Shown here: positions 1-7,605 of the stretch, in pieces | Layout of the letters: every line of letters starts with the position of its first letter | Numbering within the stretch: the first letter of the stretch is position 1 | Origin: an uncultured Porphyromonadaceae bacterium | GTDB lineage: Bacteria > Bacteroidota > Bacteroidia > Bacteroidales > Muribaculaceae | Direction of reading: 5' to 3' | Assembly (NCBI GenBank): GCA_900554265.1 | Contig: USGZ01000020.1 | Coordinates: forward strand, 1-11,118 | DNA length: 11,118 bases | Translations under genes and position numbers: made by a program | Notes under the pieces: generated by a model | What the model saw: only the letters and a program-made list of their open reading frames with translations | The model's database searches: none | Told to the model about the DNA's origin: nothing

Positions 1-3000
1 GCAGCGACTATCCTGCTGCTGTTCTGGTCGATAACTCATCTTGCCCGCAAGCTGATGATAAAGGACGGCGAGACTCCGCAGCTCTGGCAGACCATAGTCA
101 TCATGGCCGCGGGCCTCTGCGGCGCGCTTGCCTACACCTGGAGCGACACGTTCTGGTTCTCGGCAGTAGAGGGCGAGGTCTATGCGTTCTCGTCGTTCTG
201 CACGGCGCTGGTATTCTGGCTGATGCTGAAATGGGAGAACCGTGCCGACGAGCCGGGCAGCGACCGCTACCTGGTGCTGATAGCCTACGTTATCGGCGTA
301 TCCATAGCGGTACACCTTCTGAACCTGCTGTGCATCCCGGCGCTGTGTCTTATTTATTACTACAGAAAGTTTAAAAATGTAAACGCCGTCGGGTCGCTGA
401 TAGCCCTCGGGGTATCGGTGGTACTTGTCGGCGCGATACTCTACGGCCTGGTACCGGGCATCGTGCAGATGGCCCAGTGGTTCGAGCTGCTGTGCGTGAA
501 TACGCTGGGGATGTCGTACAACATGGGCGTTCTGCTCTATGCCATACTGCTTCTGGCGACTTTCGTACTCGCGCTGGTGTCTATCTACGACCAGCACACC
601 TTCGGGCTTGCCAAAGCGCTGACGGTGCTGAGCATCATCCTGGCCGGCATACCCTTCATCGGGCATTCGGTAGTGCTGGGTGTTCTGATAAGCATAGGGC
701 TTTTCGTGCTGATCTACGCACTTGGCAAGAAGATTACGCGCCGACTGATGGCCATGACGGTGCTGAGCGTGATGGTTATGTTCATCGGCTATTCGTCGTA
801 CGCGTTGCTTCTTATCCGCGCCACGGCTGACACGCCCATGAACCAGAACTCGCCGGACAATGTTTTCGCCCTGGCGAGCTACCTGAACCGCGAGCAGTAC
901 GGCGACCGGCCCCTGTTCCTGGGCCCGACGTTCGCCGAGAAACTGCGCGAGATAGAGTATCCTGAAGGTTCGGGCAATTACTACGTCGAAGTCGACGACT
1001 ACGGCTATCCCCTGACGACGACCCTCGACGGCTACCTCCGCAACAGCGACGGCGGAGCGGTTTCGACAACGGACCATATCTATAGCAAAGCAGTAAAGAG
1101 CAGTCCGGACGAACCTGACCGCTACGTCGACGAGGTAACGCGACCGAACTACAAGACGATGCCGGACCTGAACATGCTGTTCCCGCGCATCTACAGCACC
1201 GATCCTGCGCATGTGCCGTCGTACAAGAGCTGGGCCGGCTACCATATCTCCGATTTCGACAATATCCCGCGGGAAATCCGCCAGCAGTGGGCGCAGCAGG
1301 GCTTCGTGCCCCGCATGGAGCTGATGCGCTATCTGCCGGGCATGGAACCGGTGACGACCTACGTCAACACCGCCACGGGTCAGCCGGCAGTGCGTGAAAT
1401 GGCATGGAAACCCGGCTTCGGAACCAACATGCGCTATTTCGTGAACTACCAGCTGAACCATATGTACTGGCGCTACTTCATGTGGAACTTCGCCGGGCGG
1501 CAGAACGACCTGCAGGGCAACGGCGAGCCGCACTTAGGCAACTGGATAAGCGGAATTCCGGCCATCGACAACGCGCGCCTGGGCGACCAGAGCCTTCTGC
1601 CTGACGAGTTCGGCAAGGGCAACAAGGGCCACAACGTGTTCTACATGCTTCCGCTCCTGCTCGGCGTATTCGGGCTGCTGATGCAGGCACTCTACCGCGG
1701 CTGGGCCAACGAAGGCCGCGGAATAGAGCAGTTCTGGGTAGTTTTCTTCCTGTTCTTCATGACAGGTCTGGCCATCGTGCTGTATCTGAACCAGACCCCC
1801 GGTCAGCCGCGCGAACGCGACTACGCCTACGCGGGCAGCTTCTATGCTTTCACAATCTGGATAGGCCTGGCCATCCCGGCGCTGGCCGTGCTGCTGCACA
1901 AGTGGCTTGCCAAAGGCAAAGCCTCCAAGGAAATTTCCGCAGGCATCGCCGGCATCGTGACCATAGTTGCCCTGGCGGTACCACTGCAAATGGTATCGCA
2001 GACCTGGGACGACCACGACCGCAGCAACCGCTACACCACCCGCGACTTCGGCTTCAACTACCTGAGTTCGCTGGACCCGGACGCGATAATCTTCACCAAC
2101 GGCGACAACGATACTTTCCCGCTCTGGTACGCGCAGGAAGTAGAGGGCTACCGCACAGACGTCCGCGTAGTCAATCTCTCATATCTGACCACGGACTGGT
2201 ACGCCACGCAGCAGACGCAGCCGGCCTACGAGGCCGCGCCGGTACCGATGCTCGCCACGCCGCACGACTGGCGCTACGAACGCCTGGCATACAGCTTCAT
2301 AGCCCCGGCCAACATGGCTCCGACAAACGTTTTCGACGCTTTGGACAGCCTCTACAAGTCCGACCCGCGGCTTGTCGGGGCGCCGTATATGACCAGTCCG
2401 AACGTCTATATCCCCGTCGACCGCCAGGCGGCCCTCGAGCACTACGGCACGGGCGCGGCGATTTTCGACAGCCTCTATGTAGAACCATTCATCGAGGACG
2501 TGACCGTCGACCTCACCCAGCAGGGCAACGGCATGAACCAGAGCAAGGTGCTGTCGCTCGACATGATCGCCAACTCAATCACAGGAGGCTGGCAGCGGCC
2601 AGTCTACTTCGCGACGACCGTTCCGAGCCGCTACTACCTTGGGCTGACGCCCTTCATGTCGGCCACCGGGCTTGCCAACGAGGTGACCGGCGTGCGGCAG
2701 CGCGGCATCTACAACGTGACGGCGCAGAAGAGTTTCGCCAACATAATGAGCAAATACCGCTGGGGCGGAATCGACGAGCACGGCAGCGAGCTTTACCTTG
2801 ACGAGACAATCCGCCGCATGGTATCGTCCATACGCTCGGGTATCTACACCATTGCCGAGAACCTGATGCTCATGCCCGATGTACCCGCGAGCGCGGAGGC
2901 GCAGAACGCCGCCATCCAGGCCGGCTATGTCAAGCCCTCGACGCAGGCGGACATGGCCCGCATCCTGCTGGACCTGATAGGGCGCAAGCTTCCGGCGGAA

Positions 3001-3570
3001 GCATCGCCCTACGACACGATGATGGGACTCTATATCGCCCGGATGTACTATGACCTGTACATGCAGACCGGCAACGAAGCCGACCTGCAGGCCTGCTACG
3101 ACCTGGCCCGGCGCGAGGCCGACCGCTACGCACAATATATCACCTACGGCACCACTCTCCTACCGAGCGAACGGCGCGCCTTCTCGCGCTCCGAGGGCTA
3201 TGCGTTCTGCTATCTGGCGGAGGCCGTGGCCCTTGCCAACCGCGCGGAAATCTTCCTGCGCGACCCGGGTCTGCGCAACGAGGCCGAAGCCGCGGACGAT
3301 ATGCTGAATATCAAGGACCTCGACGTACAGGAGGACTGGATAATCGCCCCGATGATCTACATCAACGGCTACTCGGCCGAGGAACTCGGCGCCGAGCTGG
3401 AGAATTTCAGCCCCGAGGACCAGGCCACAATCCGCCGTGCGATTTCGCTGCTGAAACTGCATGCCCTTGCGGGAACGGACCCGATGGCGCTGTCGAACGA
3501 ACTGATGGGCGCCCACGGCTTCACCGCCGGCGACTGGAGCCGCCTGCATTCGGACGCCTATGCTCATTGA
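1..3570 (+). CDS. DUF2723 / GT117-family membrane protein (TMEM260-like putative protein O-glycosyltransferase), 5'-partial
   Basis: The frame is open from the first base (reading AATILLLFWSITHLARKL before the first internal Met at 55), so the true start lies upstream; 1,189 residues are visible. Numbering from the Met at 55, hydrophobic segments lie at about 10-30, 44-60, 72-103, 111-140, 157-178, 188-225, 232-257, 528-549, 561-581, 597-620 and 628-653. A large soluble insert (about 258-525) begins with NSPDNVFALASYLNREQYGD. Family hallmarks follow: PRERDYAYAG near 583-592 and GDNDTFPLWY near 683-692, then a helical soluble C-terminus. DUF2723 (PF11028) is related to human TMEM260, an O-mannosyltransferase of CAZy family GT117; by analogy this protein may transfer a lipid-linked sugar to exported proteins, but substrate and activity are inferred. 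The N-terminal loop expected to carry the acidic catalytic motif is outside the window. Its stop overlaps the deacetylase start by 11 nt, suggesting translational coupling. Confidence 0.9.
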   Translation, partial: AATILLLFWSITHLARKLMIKDGETPQLWQTIVIMAAGLCGALAYTWSDTFWFSAVEGEVYAFSSFCTALVFWLMLKWENRADEPGSDRYLVLIAYVIGVSIAVHLLNLLCIPALCLIYYYRKFKNVNAVGSLIALGVSVVLVGAILYGLVPGIVQMAQWFELLCVNTLGMSYNMGVLLYAILLLATFVLALVSIYDQHTFGLAKALTVLSIILAGIPFIGHSVVLGVLISIGLFVLIYALGKKITRRLMAMTVLSVMVMFIGYSSYALLLIRATADTPMNQNSPDNVFALASYLNREQYGDRPLFLGPTFAEKLREIEYPEGSGNYYVEVDDYGYPLTTTLDGYLRNSDGGAVSTTDHIYSKAVKSSPDEPDRYVDEVTRPNYKTMPDLNMLFPRIYSTDPAHVPSYKSWAGYHISDFDNIPREIRQQWAQQGFVPRMELMRYLPGMEPVTTYVNTATGQPAVREMAWKPGFGTNMRYFVNYQLNHMYWRYFMWNFAGRQNDLQGNGEPHLGNWISGIPAIDNARLGDQSLLPDEFGKGNKGHNVFYMLPLLLGVFGLLMQALYRGWANEGRGIEQFWVVFFLFFMTGLAIVLYLNQTPGQPRERDYAYAGSFYAFTIWIGLAIPALAVLLHKWLAKGKASKEISAGIAGIVTIVALAVPLQMVSQTWDDHDRSNRYTTRDFGFNYLSSLDPDAIIFTNGDNDTFPLWYAQEVEGYRTDVRVVNLSYLTTDWYATQQTQPAYEAAPVPMLATPHDWRYERLAYSFIAPANMAPTNVFDALDSLYKSDPRLVGAPYMTSPNVYIPVDRQAALEHYGTGAAIFDSLYVEPFIEDVTVDLTQQGNGMNQSKVLSLDMIANSITGGWQRPVYFATTVPSRYYLGLTPFMSATGLANEVTGVRQRGIYNVTAQKSFANIMSKYRWGGIDEHGSELYLDETIRRMVSSIRSGIYTIAENLMLMPDVPASAEAQNAAIQAGYVKPSTQADMARILLDLIGRKLPAEASPYDTMMGLYIARMYYDLYMQTGNEADLQACYDLARREADRYAQYITYGTTLLPSERRAFSRSEGYAFCYLAEAVALANRAEIFLRDPGLRNEAEAADDMLNIKDLDVQEDWIIAPMIYINGYSAEELGAELENFSPEDQATIRRAISLLKLHALAGTDPMALSNELMGAHGFTAGDWSRLHSDAYAH

Positions 3571-4180
3571 ACAGCCTCCCCTGCTCTACCGCCTGCTGTT
3601 TCCCGAGGCCATCTGGCGCATCAAGCGGCGAGGCAGCAGGCCGACGGTGTACCTGACATTCGACGACGGACCGATTCCGGAGGAGACGCCCTGGGTGCTC
3701 GACACCCTGGACCGCTACGGCGTCAAAGCCACGTTCTTCATGGTCGGCGACAATGTAAGGCGGCATCCGGAGCTTCTGGCGGAAGTAAGGCGCCGCGGCC
3801 ACAGCTACGGCAACCACACCATGCACCACCTTCAGGGCATGAAGACAATGACCGTAGGGTACCTGCGCGATGTTCAGCACGCGGACGAGCTCATCGACAG
3901 CCCCCTGTTCCGGCCGCCGCACGGGCTGCTGCGCTGGAAGCAGGCGGCAATCCTGAAACAGAGGTACAACATAGTGATGTACGACCTGGTGACGCGCGAC
4001 TACTCGAAGAAACTCAGCGGCGAGCAGGTGTTCGCCAATGTGCGCCGATTCGCGCGCAACGGCTCCATCATCGTTTTCCACGATTCCCTGAAGGCCTCGC
4101 GCAACATGCGCTATGCCCTGCCCCGCTCCATCGAATGGCTTAAGGAACAAGGCTATGAGTTCGGAGTCATCCCTATGTGA
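3560..4180 (+). CDS. NodB-type polysaccharide deacetylase (carbohydrate esterase 4 fold)
   Basis: A 206-residue protein that is essentially a single NodB domain. Visible motifs, in order: TFDDGP at 33-38 (D35 the expected catalytic base, D36 a metal ligand); HTMHH at 86-90, giving the H-x3-H metal ligands H86 and H90; RPPHG at 118-122, in place of the usual RPPYG; DLVTRDY at 142-148, in place of the usual D-x4-DW; and IVFHDS at 171-176 with catalytic His174. All expected metal and catalytic residues are present, so an active metal-dependent N- or O-deacetylase of a glycan is likely; the substrate cannot be read from sequence. No signal peptide is evident: the N-terminus (LLYRLLFPEAIW) is only mildly hydrophobic. 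The start at 3560 overlaps the upstream gene by 11 nt, and the 3' end overlaps queG by 26 nt, placing it in a tight operon. Pairing with a GT117-like protein hints at cell-envelope glycan processing. Confidence 0.88.
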   Translation: MLIEQPPLLYRLLFPEAIWRIKRRGSRPTVYLTFDDGPIPEETPWVLDTLDRYGVKATFFMVGDNVRRHPELLAEVRRRGHSYGNHTMHHLQGMKTMTVGYLRDVQHADELIDSPLFRPPHGLLRWKQAAILKQRYNIVMYDLVTRDYSKKLSGEQVFANVRRFARNGSIIVFHDSLKASRNMRYALPRSIEWLKEQGYEFGVIPM

Positions 4181-5126
4181 TATTTCCGCCGGAAGCATTG
4201 TCGCGGCGGTGCGTCGGACGGGCGCCTGCGCGGCAGGGGTCTGCGAGGCGGAAGCCGTCGGTGCCGAAGCGCGGCGGCTTCTGGACGACTGGCTTGCGCG
4301 CGGCTGCCACGGCACGATGGACTACCTGGAGCGCAACAAGGAGCTGAGCGCGGACCCCTCCGCCCTGCTGCCGGGCTGCCGCAGCATAATCTGCGCGGCA
4401 TATGCCTACGGCGCCCACGGACGCTCAGAGCTGTTCGCGGACTACGCACTCGGGCGCGACTACCACAAGGAGCTCAAGAGCCGGCTGAAACCTGTCGCCC
4501 GCGAGCTGGAGAGGCTTGTGCCGGGGTCGCGGACGCGCATATGCACCGATTCGGCTCCTCTGCGCGAGCGCTACTGGGCCGAACACGCGGGCCTCGGGCG
4601 CAGGGCGCTCAACGGGCTTCTGGCGGTTCCCGGCTTCGGGACAAAGGTGCTACTCGGGGAGATACTCTGGACGCACCTGCCGGAAGGAAGCTGTACGGCG
4701 CCTGGAATTCCTTCCGAGGGAGTATGCACGCAGTGCGGTGCCTGCGTCCGTGCCTGTCCGCAGGGCGCGCTGGACGGCAAGGGAGGCCTCGACGCGCGCA
4801 AGTGCCTGTCGTACCTGACTATCGAATACAGGGGCGAGCTGCCGCGGGAGCTAAGGCTGCCGGGACGCATATTCGGCTGCGACATCTGCCAGGACGCCTG
4901 CCCCCTTAACCGCGGACTAAGCACCGGTACGCTCGGCGGCGGCACCAGGGGCGATGCCCTGCGCGGCATAAGTGCCGAGAAGCTCGCCGGCATGACAGAG
5001 GAAGAATACAATATCCTTACCGAAGGCACGGCCCTGCGTCGCGTCTCCATCTCACAACTGCTCCGGAACCTCGGGAAAAGAGACACCGCCGGGGAAGCGG
5101 GCAAGGAACAGATTCAAGATTTCTAA
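4155..5126 (+). CDS. queG: Epoxyqueuosine reductase QueG
   Basis: QueG reduces epoxyqueuosine to queuosine in tRNA, the last step of Q synthesis, using cobalamin and two [4Fe-4S] clusters. I start it at the ATG at 4155 (323 residues). An in-frame ATG at 4113 adds 14 unconserved-looking residues and a 68-nt overlap; starting at 4155 leaves a 26-nt overlap with the deacetylase. The N-terminal half carries family motifs YALGRDYHKELKSRLK (97-112) and TDSAPLRERYWAEHAGLG (131-148) of the cobalamin-binding region. The 4Fe-4S module has C191-x2-C194-x2-C197-x3-C201-P, then C217 (KCLSYLTIEYRG) and C242-x2-C245-x3-C249-P, enough cysteines for two clusters. It is shorter than the E. coli enzyme (379 residues) because it lacks the C-terminal HEAT-like domain, as do many homologues. 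Unusual: after GLG the common WIGKN reads RRALN (149-153). No queuosine or cobalamin riboswitch is seen. Confidence 0.93.
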   Translation: MSSESSLCDISAGSIVAAVRRTGACAAGVCEAEAVGAEARRLLDDWLARGCHGTMDYLERNKELSADPSALLPGCRSIICAAYAYGAHGRSELFADYALGRDYHKELKSRLKPVARELERLVPGSRTRICTDSAPLRERYWAEHAGLGRRALNGLLAVPGFGTKVLLGEILWTHLPEGSCTAPGIPSEGVCTQCGACVRACPQGALDGKGGLDARKCLSYLTIEYRGELPRELRLPGRIFGCDICQDACPLNRGLSTGTLGGGTRGDALRGISAEKLAGMTEEEYNILTEGTALRRVSISQLLRNLGKRDTAGEAGKEQIQDF

Positions 5127-5144
5127 CTGCAATTAATCAGAACT

Positions 5145-5522
5145 ATGTGGATGAATTTGCTGATGGTCATGGCCGGGAGTGCGGCAGGCGGAGGCTGCAG
5201 GTATCTGGTGAGCAAGTTTTTAGACGGGCAGGCCGGAGGGTTGTTCCCCTGGGGGACTTTCGCGGTCAATATGGCCGGTTGCCTGGCTATCGGTATACTC
5301 TACGGCCTGGCGGAGCGTGGAATCGACCTCAGTCCGGGACTGCGGCTGCTCCTGATAACGGGATTCTGCGGCGGCTTCACGACATTCTCCACCTTCGCCC
5401 ACGAGAACTACCTTCTTTTCGGTGACAGCCGCTTCTGGATACTGCTGGCCTACGCGACTCTTTCCTTTGCGGGAGGGCTTCTGCTTGCGCACGCAGGCCA
5501 TGCGCTGACGAGGCTGCCATGA
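5145..5522 (+). CDS. crcB: Fluoride-specific ion channel CrcB/Fluc
   Basis: A 125-residue, four-helix inner-membrane protein that exports fluoride passively, normally as an antiparallel dual-topology homodimer. Diagnostic motifs are GGGCRY at 15-20, WGTFAVNMAGCLAIG at 36-50 with the pore-lining Asn42, and GFCGGFTTFSTFAHE at 73-87, which carries the phenylalanines of the fluoride path (F78, F81, F84). Length is typical of the family. Only one copy is present, consistent with a homodimer. The ATG at 5145 is used; a second in-frame ATG at 5151 would remove only two residues. It lies 18 nt after queG on the same strand, so it is probably the last gene of that unit. There is no room for a fluoride riboswitch in the 18-nt gap. 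Confidence 0.95.
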   Translation: MWMNLLMVMAGSAAGGGCRYLVSKFLDGQAGGLFPWGTFAVNMAGCLAIGILYGLAERGIDLSPGLRLLLITGFCGGFTTFSTFAHENYLLFGDSRFWILLAYATLSFAGGLLLAHAGHALTRLP

Positions 5523-5544
5523 CTTTTTTCTCGCAAATAGGGTT

Positions 5545-5570
5545 AAAAAACGGCTGATTCCGGATTTTTT
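5545..5570 (+). terminator. Possible weak intrinsic terminator after crcB
   Basis: A tract of six A and CGG (5545-5553) can pair with CCG and six T (5560-5570) around the 6-nt loop CTGATT, with a 2-nt bulge (GA) on the 3' arm. The 3' arm ends in the T-tract. It has only three G-C pairs, so it is a weak candidate; its position 22 nt after the crcB stop, before a new promoter, is the main support. Confidence 0.35.
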
Positions 5571-5604
5571 GCAAGCAAAATGGTGCAAAGAATAAAAAAT
5601 TTGC

Positions 5605-5612
5605 TAATTTTG
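5605..5612 (+). promoter_or_regulatory. Bacteroidetes-type -7 promoter element (TAATTTTG)
   Basis: TAATTTTG is a perfect match to the Bacteroidetes sigma-ABfr -7 consensus TAnnTTTG. It sits 27 bp before the ATG at 5640, predicting a start of transcription around 5616-5622 and a short A-rich leader. A matching -33 TTTG at the usual 19-21 bp spacing is not visible; the nearest TTTG (5568-5571) is 33 bp away. It is the only good promoter match I found, at the head of the second gene block. Confidence 0.65.
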
Positions 5613-5639
5613 CAATAAAAATAAAAACACATAAAAATC

Positions 5640-6116
5640 ATGGCTGAAAAAATCGACACACTCGACAGACATATTCTGCGCATTGTGATGCACAATGCGC
5701 GCATACCCTCGAAGGACGTAGCGATGGAATGCGGCGTATCGCGCGCGGCCATCCATCAGCGCTTGCAGCGTATGATAGACCTCAAGGTCATCACGGGGTC
5801 CGGCTATCAGGTAAATCCCAAGATACTCGGCTACGCCACCTGCACGTATATCGGCGTCAACCTCGAACGCGGCGCCATGTATGCCGACGTGGTACCGGAG
5901 CTGGAAAAAATTCCTGAAATCGTGGAATGCCACTTCACCACAGGTCCTTACACGATGCTGGTAAAGCTTTACGCACGCGACAACGAGCACCTGATGGAAC
6001 TGCTCAACAAGAAAATACAGATGATACCCGGCGTTACGGGCACGGAGACCCTCATAAGCCTGGACAAGTCCATCGACCGGGAAATCCCCGTGAATTTCAC
6101 CGATGACTGCGACTGA
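5640..6116 (+). CDS. Lrp/AsnC-family transcriptional regulator
   Basis: A 158-residue protein with the two-domain layout of the family. The N-terminal winged helix (about 4-60) includes LDRHILRIVMHNARIPSKDV and a recognition region CGVSRAAIHQRLQRMIDLKVI (31-51). The C-terminal RAM ligand-binding and oligomerisation domain spans about 67-142 (YIGVNLERG, HFTTGPYTMLVKLYARD, GVTGTETLISLD). In the turn where many relatives have TGxYD, this one has TGPYT. Such proteins form dimers to octamers, bind amino acids or similar small ligands, and often regulate themselves and a neighbour. The leader just before the ATG is A-rich with no Shine-Dalgarno sequence, as usual in Bacteroidota. It heads the second gene block; the GH13 gene begins 51 nt after its stop. 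Ligand and targets are unknown; control of the downstream genes is inferred from position. Confidence 0.93.
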   Translation: MAEKIDTLDRHILRIVMHNARIPSKDVAMECGVSRAAIHQRLQRMIDLKVITGSGYQVNPKILGYATCTYIGVNLERGAMYADVVPELEKIPEIVECHFTTGPYTMLVKLYARDNEHLMELLNKKIQMIPGVTGTETLISLDKSIDREIPVNFTDDCD

Positions 6117-6167
6117 TTTCCGCAAAAGCAACATAACCGACATACCACAAAAACAACACACCGTATT

Positions 6168-7598
6168 ATGAAAAACATATTCGCCATAATTCTCGCCGCC
6201 GCTGGACTCCTGGTATCCTGCGGCAAGACCCAGGCACCCGCCGAAGAAGCCCCCGCCGCCGGCGCCGACCATGCCGACTGGAGCCGTAACGCCGTAATCT
6301 ACGAAGTCAATACCCGCCAGTACACGGACAGCGGCACATTCCGCGAATTCGCCGGCCAGCTGCCGCGCCTGCACGAACTCGGCGCCGACATCCTCTGGTT
6401 CATGCCCATACATCCCATTTCCGAAGTGAACCGCAAGGGCGAGCTGGGCAGCTACTACGCCGTGCGCGACTACAAGGCCGTCAACCCCGAATTCGGCACC
6501 TTCGACGACTTCAAGGCCGTTGTCGACAGCGCCCACGCCCTGGGCATGAAAGTGATTATCGACTGGGTACCCAACCATACGGGCTGCGACAACGCCTGGG
6601 TTACCGAGCATCCGGAATACTATAAGCTCAACGAGGAAGGCCAGATGTACGGCCCGTTCGACTGGACCGACGTCTATCAGCTTGACTACGACAACGCCGG
6701 CACGCGCACGGCGATGATCGACGCGATGAAGTTCTGGATTACCGAGGCTGGCATCGACGGCTTCCGCTGCGACGTTGCCGGCCGTGTACCGGTCGACTTC
6801 TGGAACGACGCCCGCGACTCCCTGCAGAGCGCCGCCGGCGAACGCCCGATTTTCATGCTCGCCGAGGCCACCGAGCCCGAACTGGTAGAATATGCCTTCG
6901 ACATGGACTACAACTGGCCGATGAAGGACCTGTTCAGCGAAATCGCCGCCACCCAGGGCCAGTACACCTTCGCCAAGGAAGGGGAGGCCCCGCGTACTTT
7001 CCCCGCCAAGGACGCCAGCGCCATCGACTCTCTGCTTGCCGTACAGGCAGAGCAGTACCCCGCCGACGCCTACCTGATGAACATGACCTCGAACCACGAC
7101 CTGAACTCCTGGGAAGGCACCGAATTCGAGCGCCTGGGCATCCTCGCCCCCGGCTTCGCCGTGCTGACCTACACGCTGCCGGGCATGCCGGTAATCTACA
7201 CCGGCCAGGAAACGGGCATGAACCGCGCCCTCGAGTTCTTCAAGAAGGACAACGCTCCCGAGTGGGAACCGCGCAACGAATACTTCGCCTTCTACCAGAC
7301 CCTCAACGGCCTGAAGCACAGCCGCGCCGAGCTCGCCAACGGCAGCGAGGGCGCCGAGCTCGTCAAGGTCGACAACGGCAATCCGGCCATCTACAGCTTC
7401 ACCCGCACCAAGGACGGCAAGGGCACCTATGTGGCCGTTAACCTCAGCGCGGCCGAGCAGAGCGCCGCCGAAGGCAAGACACTGCTCGAAGGCGAGAATC
7501 TGACCGACATCTTCGCTCCGGACAGCGCCGCTACCGTCAAGACCACGCTGCAGCCAGGCGAATACCAGGTCATAACCTTCGACGCACCCGCAAACTGA
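6168..7598 (+). CDS. GH13 alpha-amylase-family glycoside hydrolase, lipoprotein
   Basis: A 476-residue exported enzyme expected to act on alpha-glucans or maltodextrins. The N-terminus is an SPII signal with lipobox LVSC, lipidated Cys18. A catalytic (beta/alpha)8 barrel follows from about residue 38 (WSRNAVIYEVNTRQY). The four GH13 regions are intact: IDWVPNHT (131-138), GFRCDVA (198-204, nucleophile D202), LAEA (231-234, acid/base E233) and SNHD (308-311, D311). A short C-terminal beta domain (about 395-472) closes the protein. No carbohydrate-binding module is seen. Residues after Cys18 (GKTQAPAEE) are not a clear Bacteroides surface-export signal, so periplasmic or surface location is open. 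It is not beside susC/susD-like genes. Codons are strongly C-ending (Ala is mostly GCC), more uniform than in neighbours. The start at 6168 is fixed by the signal peptide. Exact GH13 subfamily and product are unknown. Confidence 0.92.
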   Translation: MKNIFAIILAAAGLLVSCGKTQAPAEEAPAAGADHADWSRNAVIYEVNTRQYTDSGTFREFAGQLPRLHELGADILWFMPIHPISEVNRKGELGSYYAVRDYKAVNPEFGTFDDFKAVVDSAHALGMKVIIDWVPNHTGCDNAWVTEHPEYYKLNEEGQMYGPFDWTDVYQLDYDNAGTRTAMIDAMKFWITEAGIDGFRCDVAGRVPVDFWNDARDSLQSAAGERPIFMLAEATEPELVEYAFDMDYNWPMKDLFSEIAATQGQYTFAKEGEAPRTFPAKDASAIDSLLAVQAEQYPADAYLMNMTSNHDLNSWEGTEFERLGILAPGFAVLTYTLPGMPVIYTGQETGMNRALEFFKKDNAPEWEPRNEYFAFYQTLNGLKHSRAELANGSEGAELVKVDNGNPAIYSFTRTKDGKGTYVAVNLSAAEQSAAEGKTLLEGENLTDIFAPDSAATVKTTLQPGEYQVITFDAPAN

Positions 7599-7605
7599 CA
7601 CCGGC

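Larger units (their letters stand above)
5533..5613. promoter_or_regulatory. Cluster of TTTGC/GCAAA motifs, possible operator of the Lrp-family regulator
   Basis: Six copies of the pentamer occur in 81 bp: GCAAA at 5533, TTTGC at 5568, GCAAA at 5575, GCAAA at 5585, TTTGC at 5600 and TTTGC at 5609. The second and third form a perfect palindrome TTTTGC-AA-GCAAAA (5567-5580). The fourth and fifth form a GCAAA-N10-TTTGC palindrome (5585-5604). The two palindrome centres are 21 bp apart, close to two helical turns. Lrp/AsnC proteins often regulate their own promoters through several phased, AT-rich dyads, so autoregulation is a reasonable inference. Nothing here shows binding directly, and AT-rich DNA makes such pentamers more frequent by chance. 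Confidence 0.4.

Noticed and set aside
1902..2801. A 299-codon + strand frame inside the DUF2723 gene.
   Set aside because: It is a frame-shifted shadow rich in R, H, P and Q. The DUF2723 frame keeps its family motifs (GDNDTFPLWY) through the same region.
4113..4154. An upstream ATG for queG adding 14 residues.
   Set aside because: The extra residues look like shadow of the deacetylase frame and would make a 68-nt overlap. The ATG at 4155 gives a normal N-terminus.
5127..5144. A fluoride riboswitch in front of crcB.
   Set aside because: The gap after queG is only 18 nt and holds no riboswitch core; crcB appears to be read through from queG.
6117..6167. A separate promoter for the GH13 gene in the 51-nt gap after the Lrp-family gene.
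   Set aside because: No TAnnTTTG or TTTG pair is present; the stretch is simply an A/C-rich leader typical of Bacteroidota start sites.
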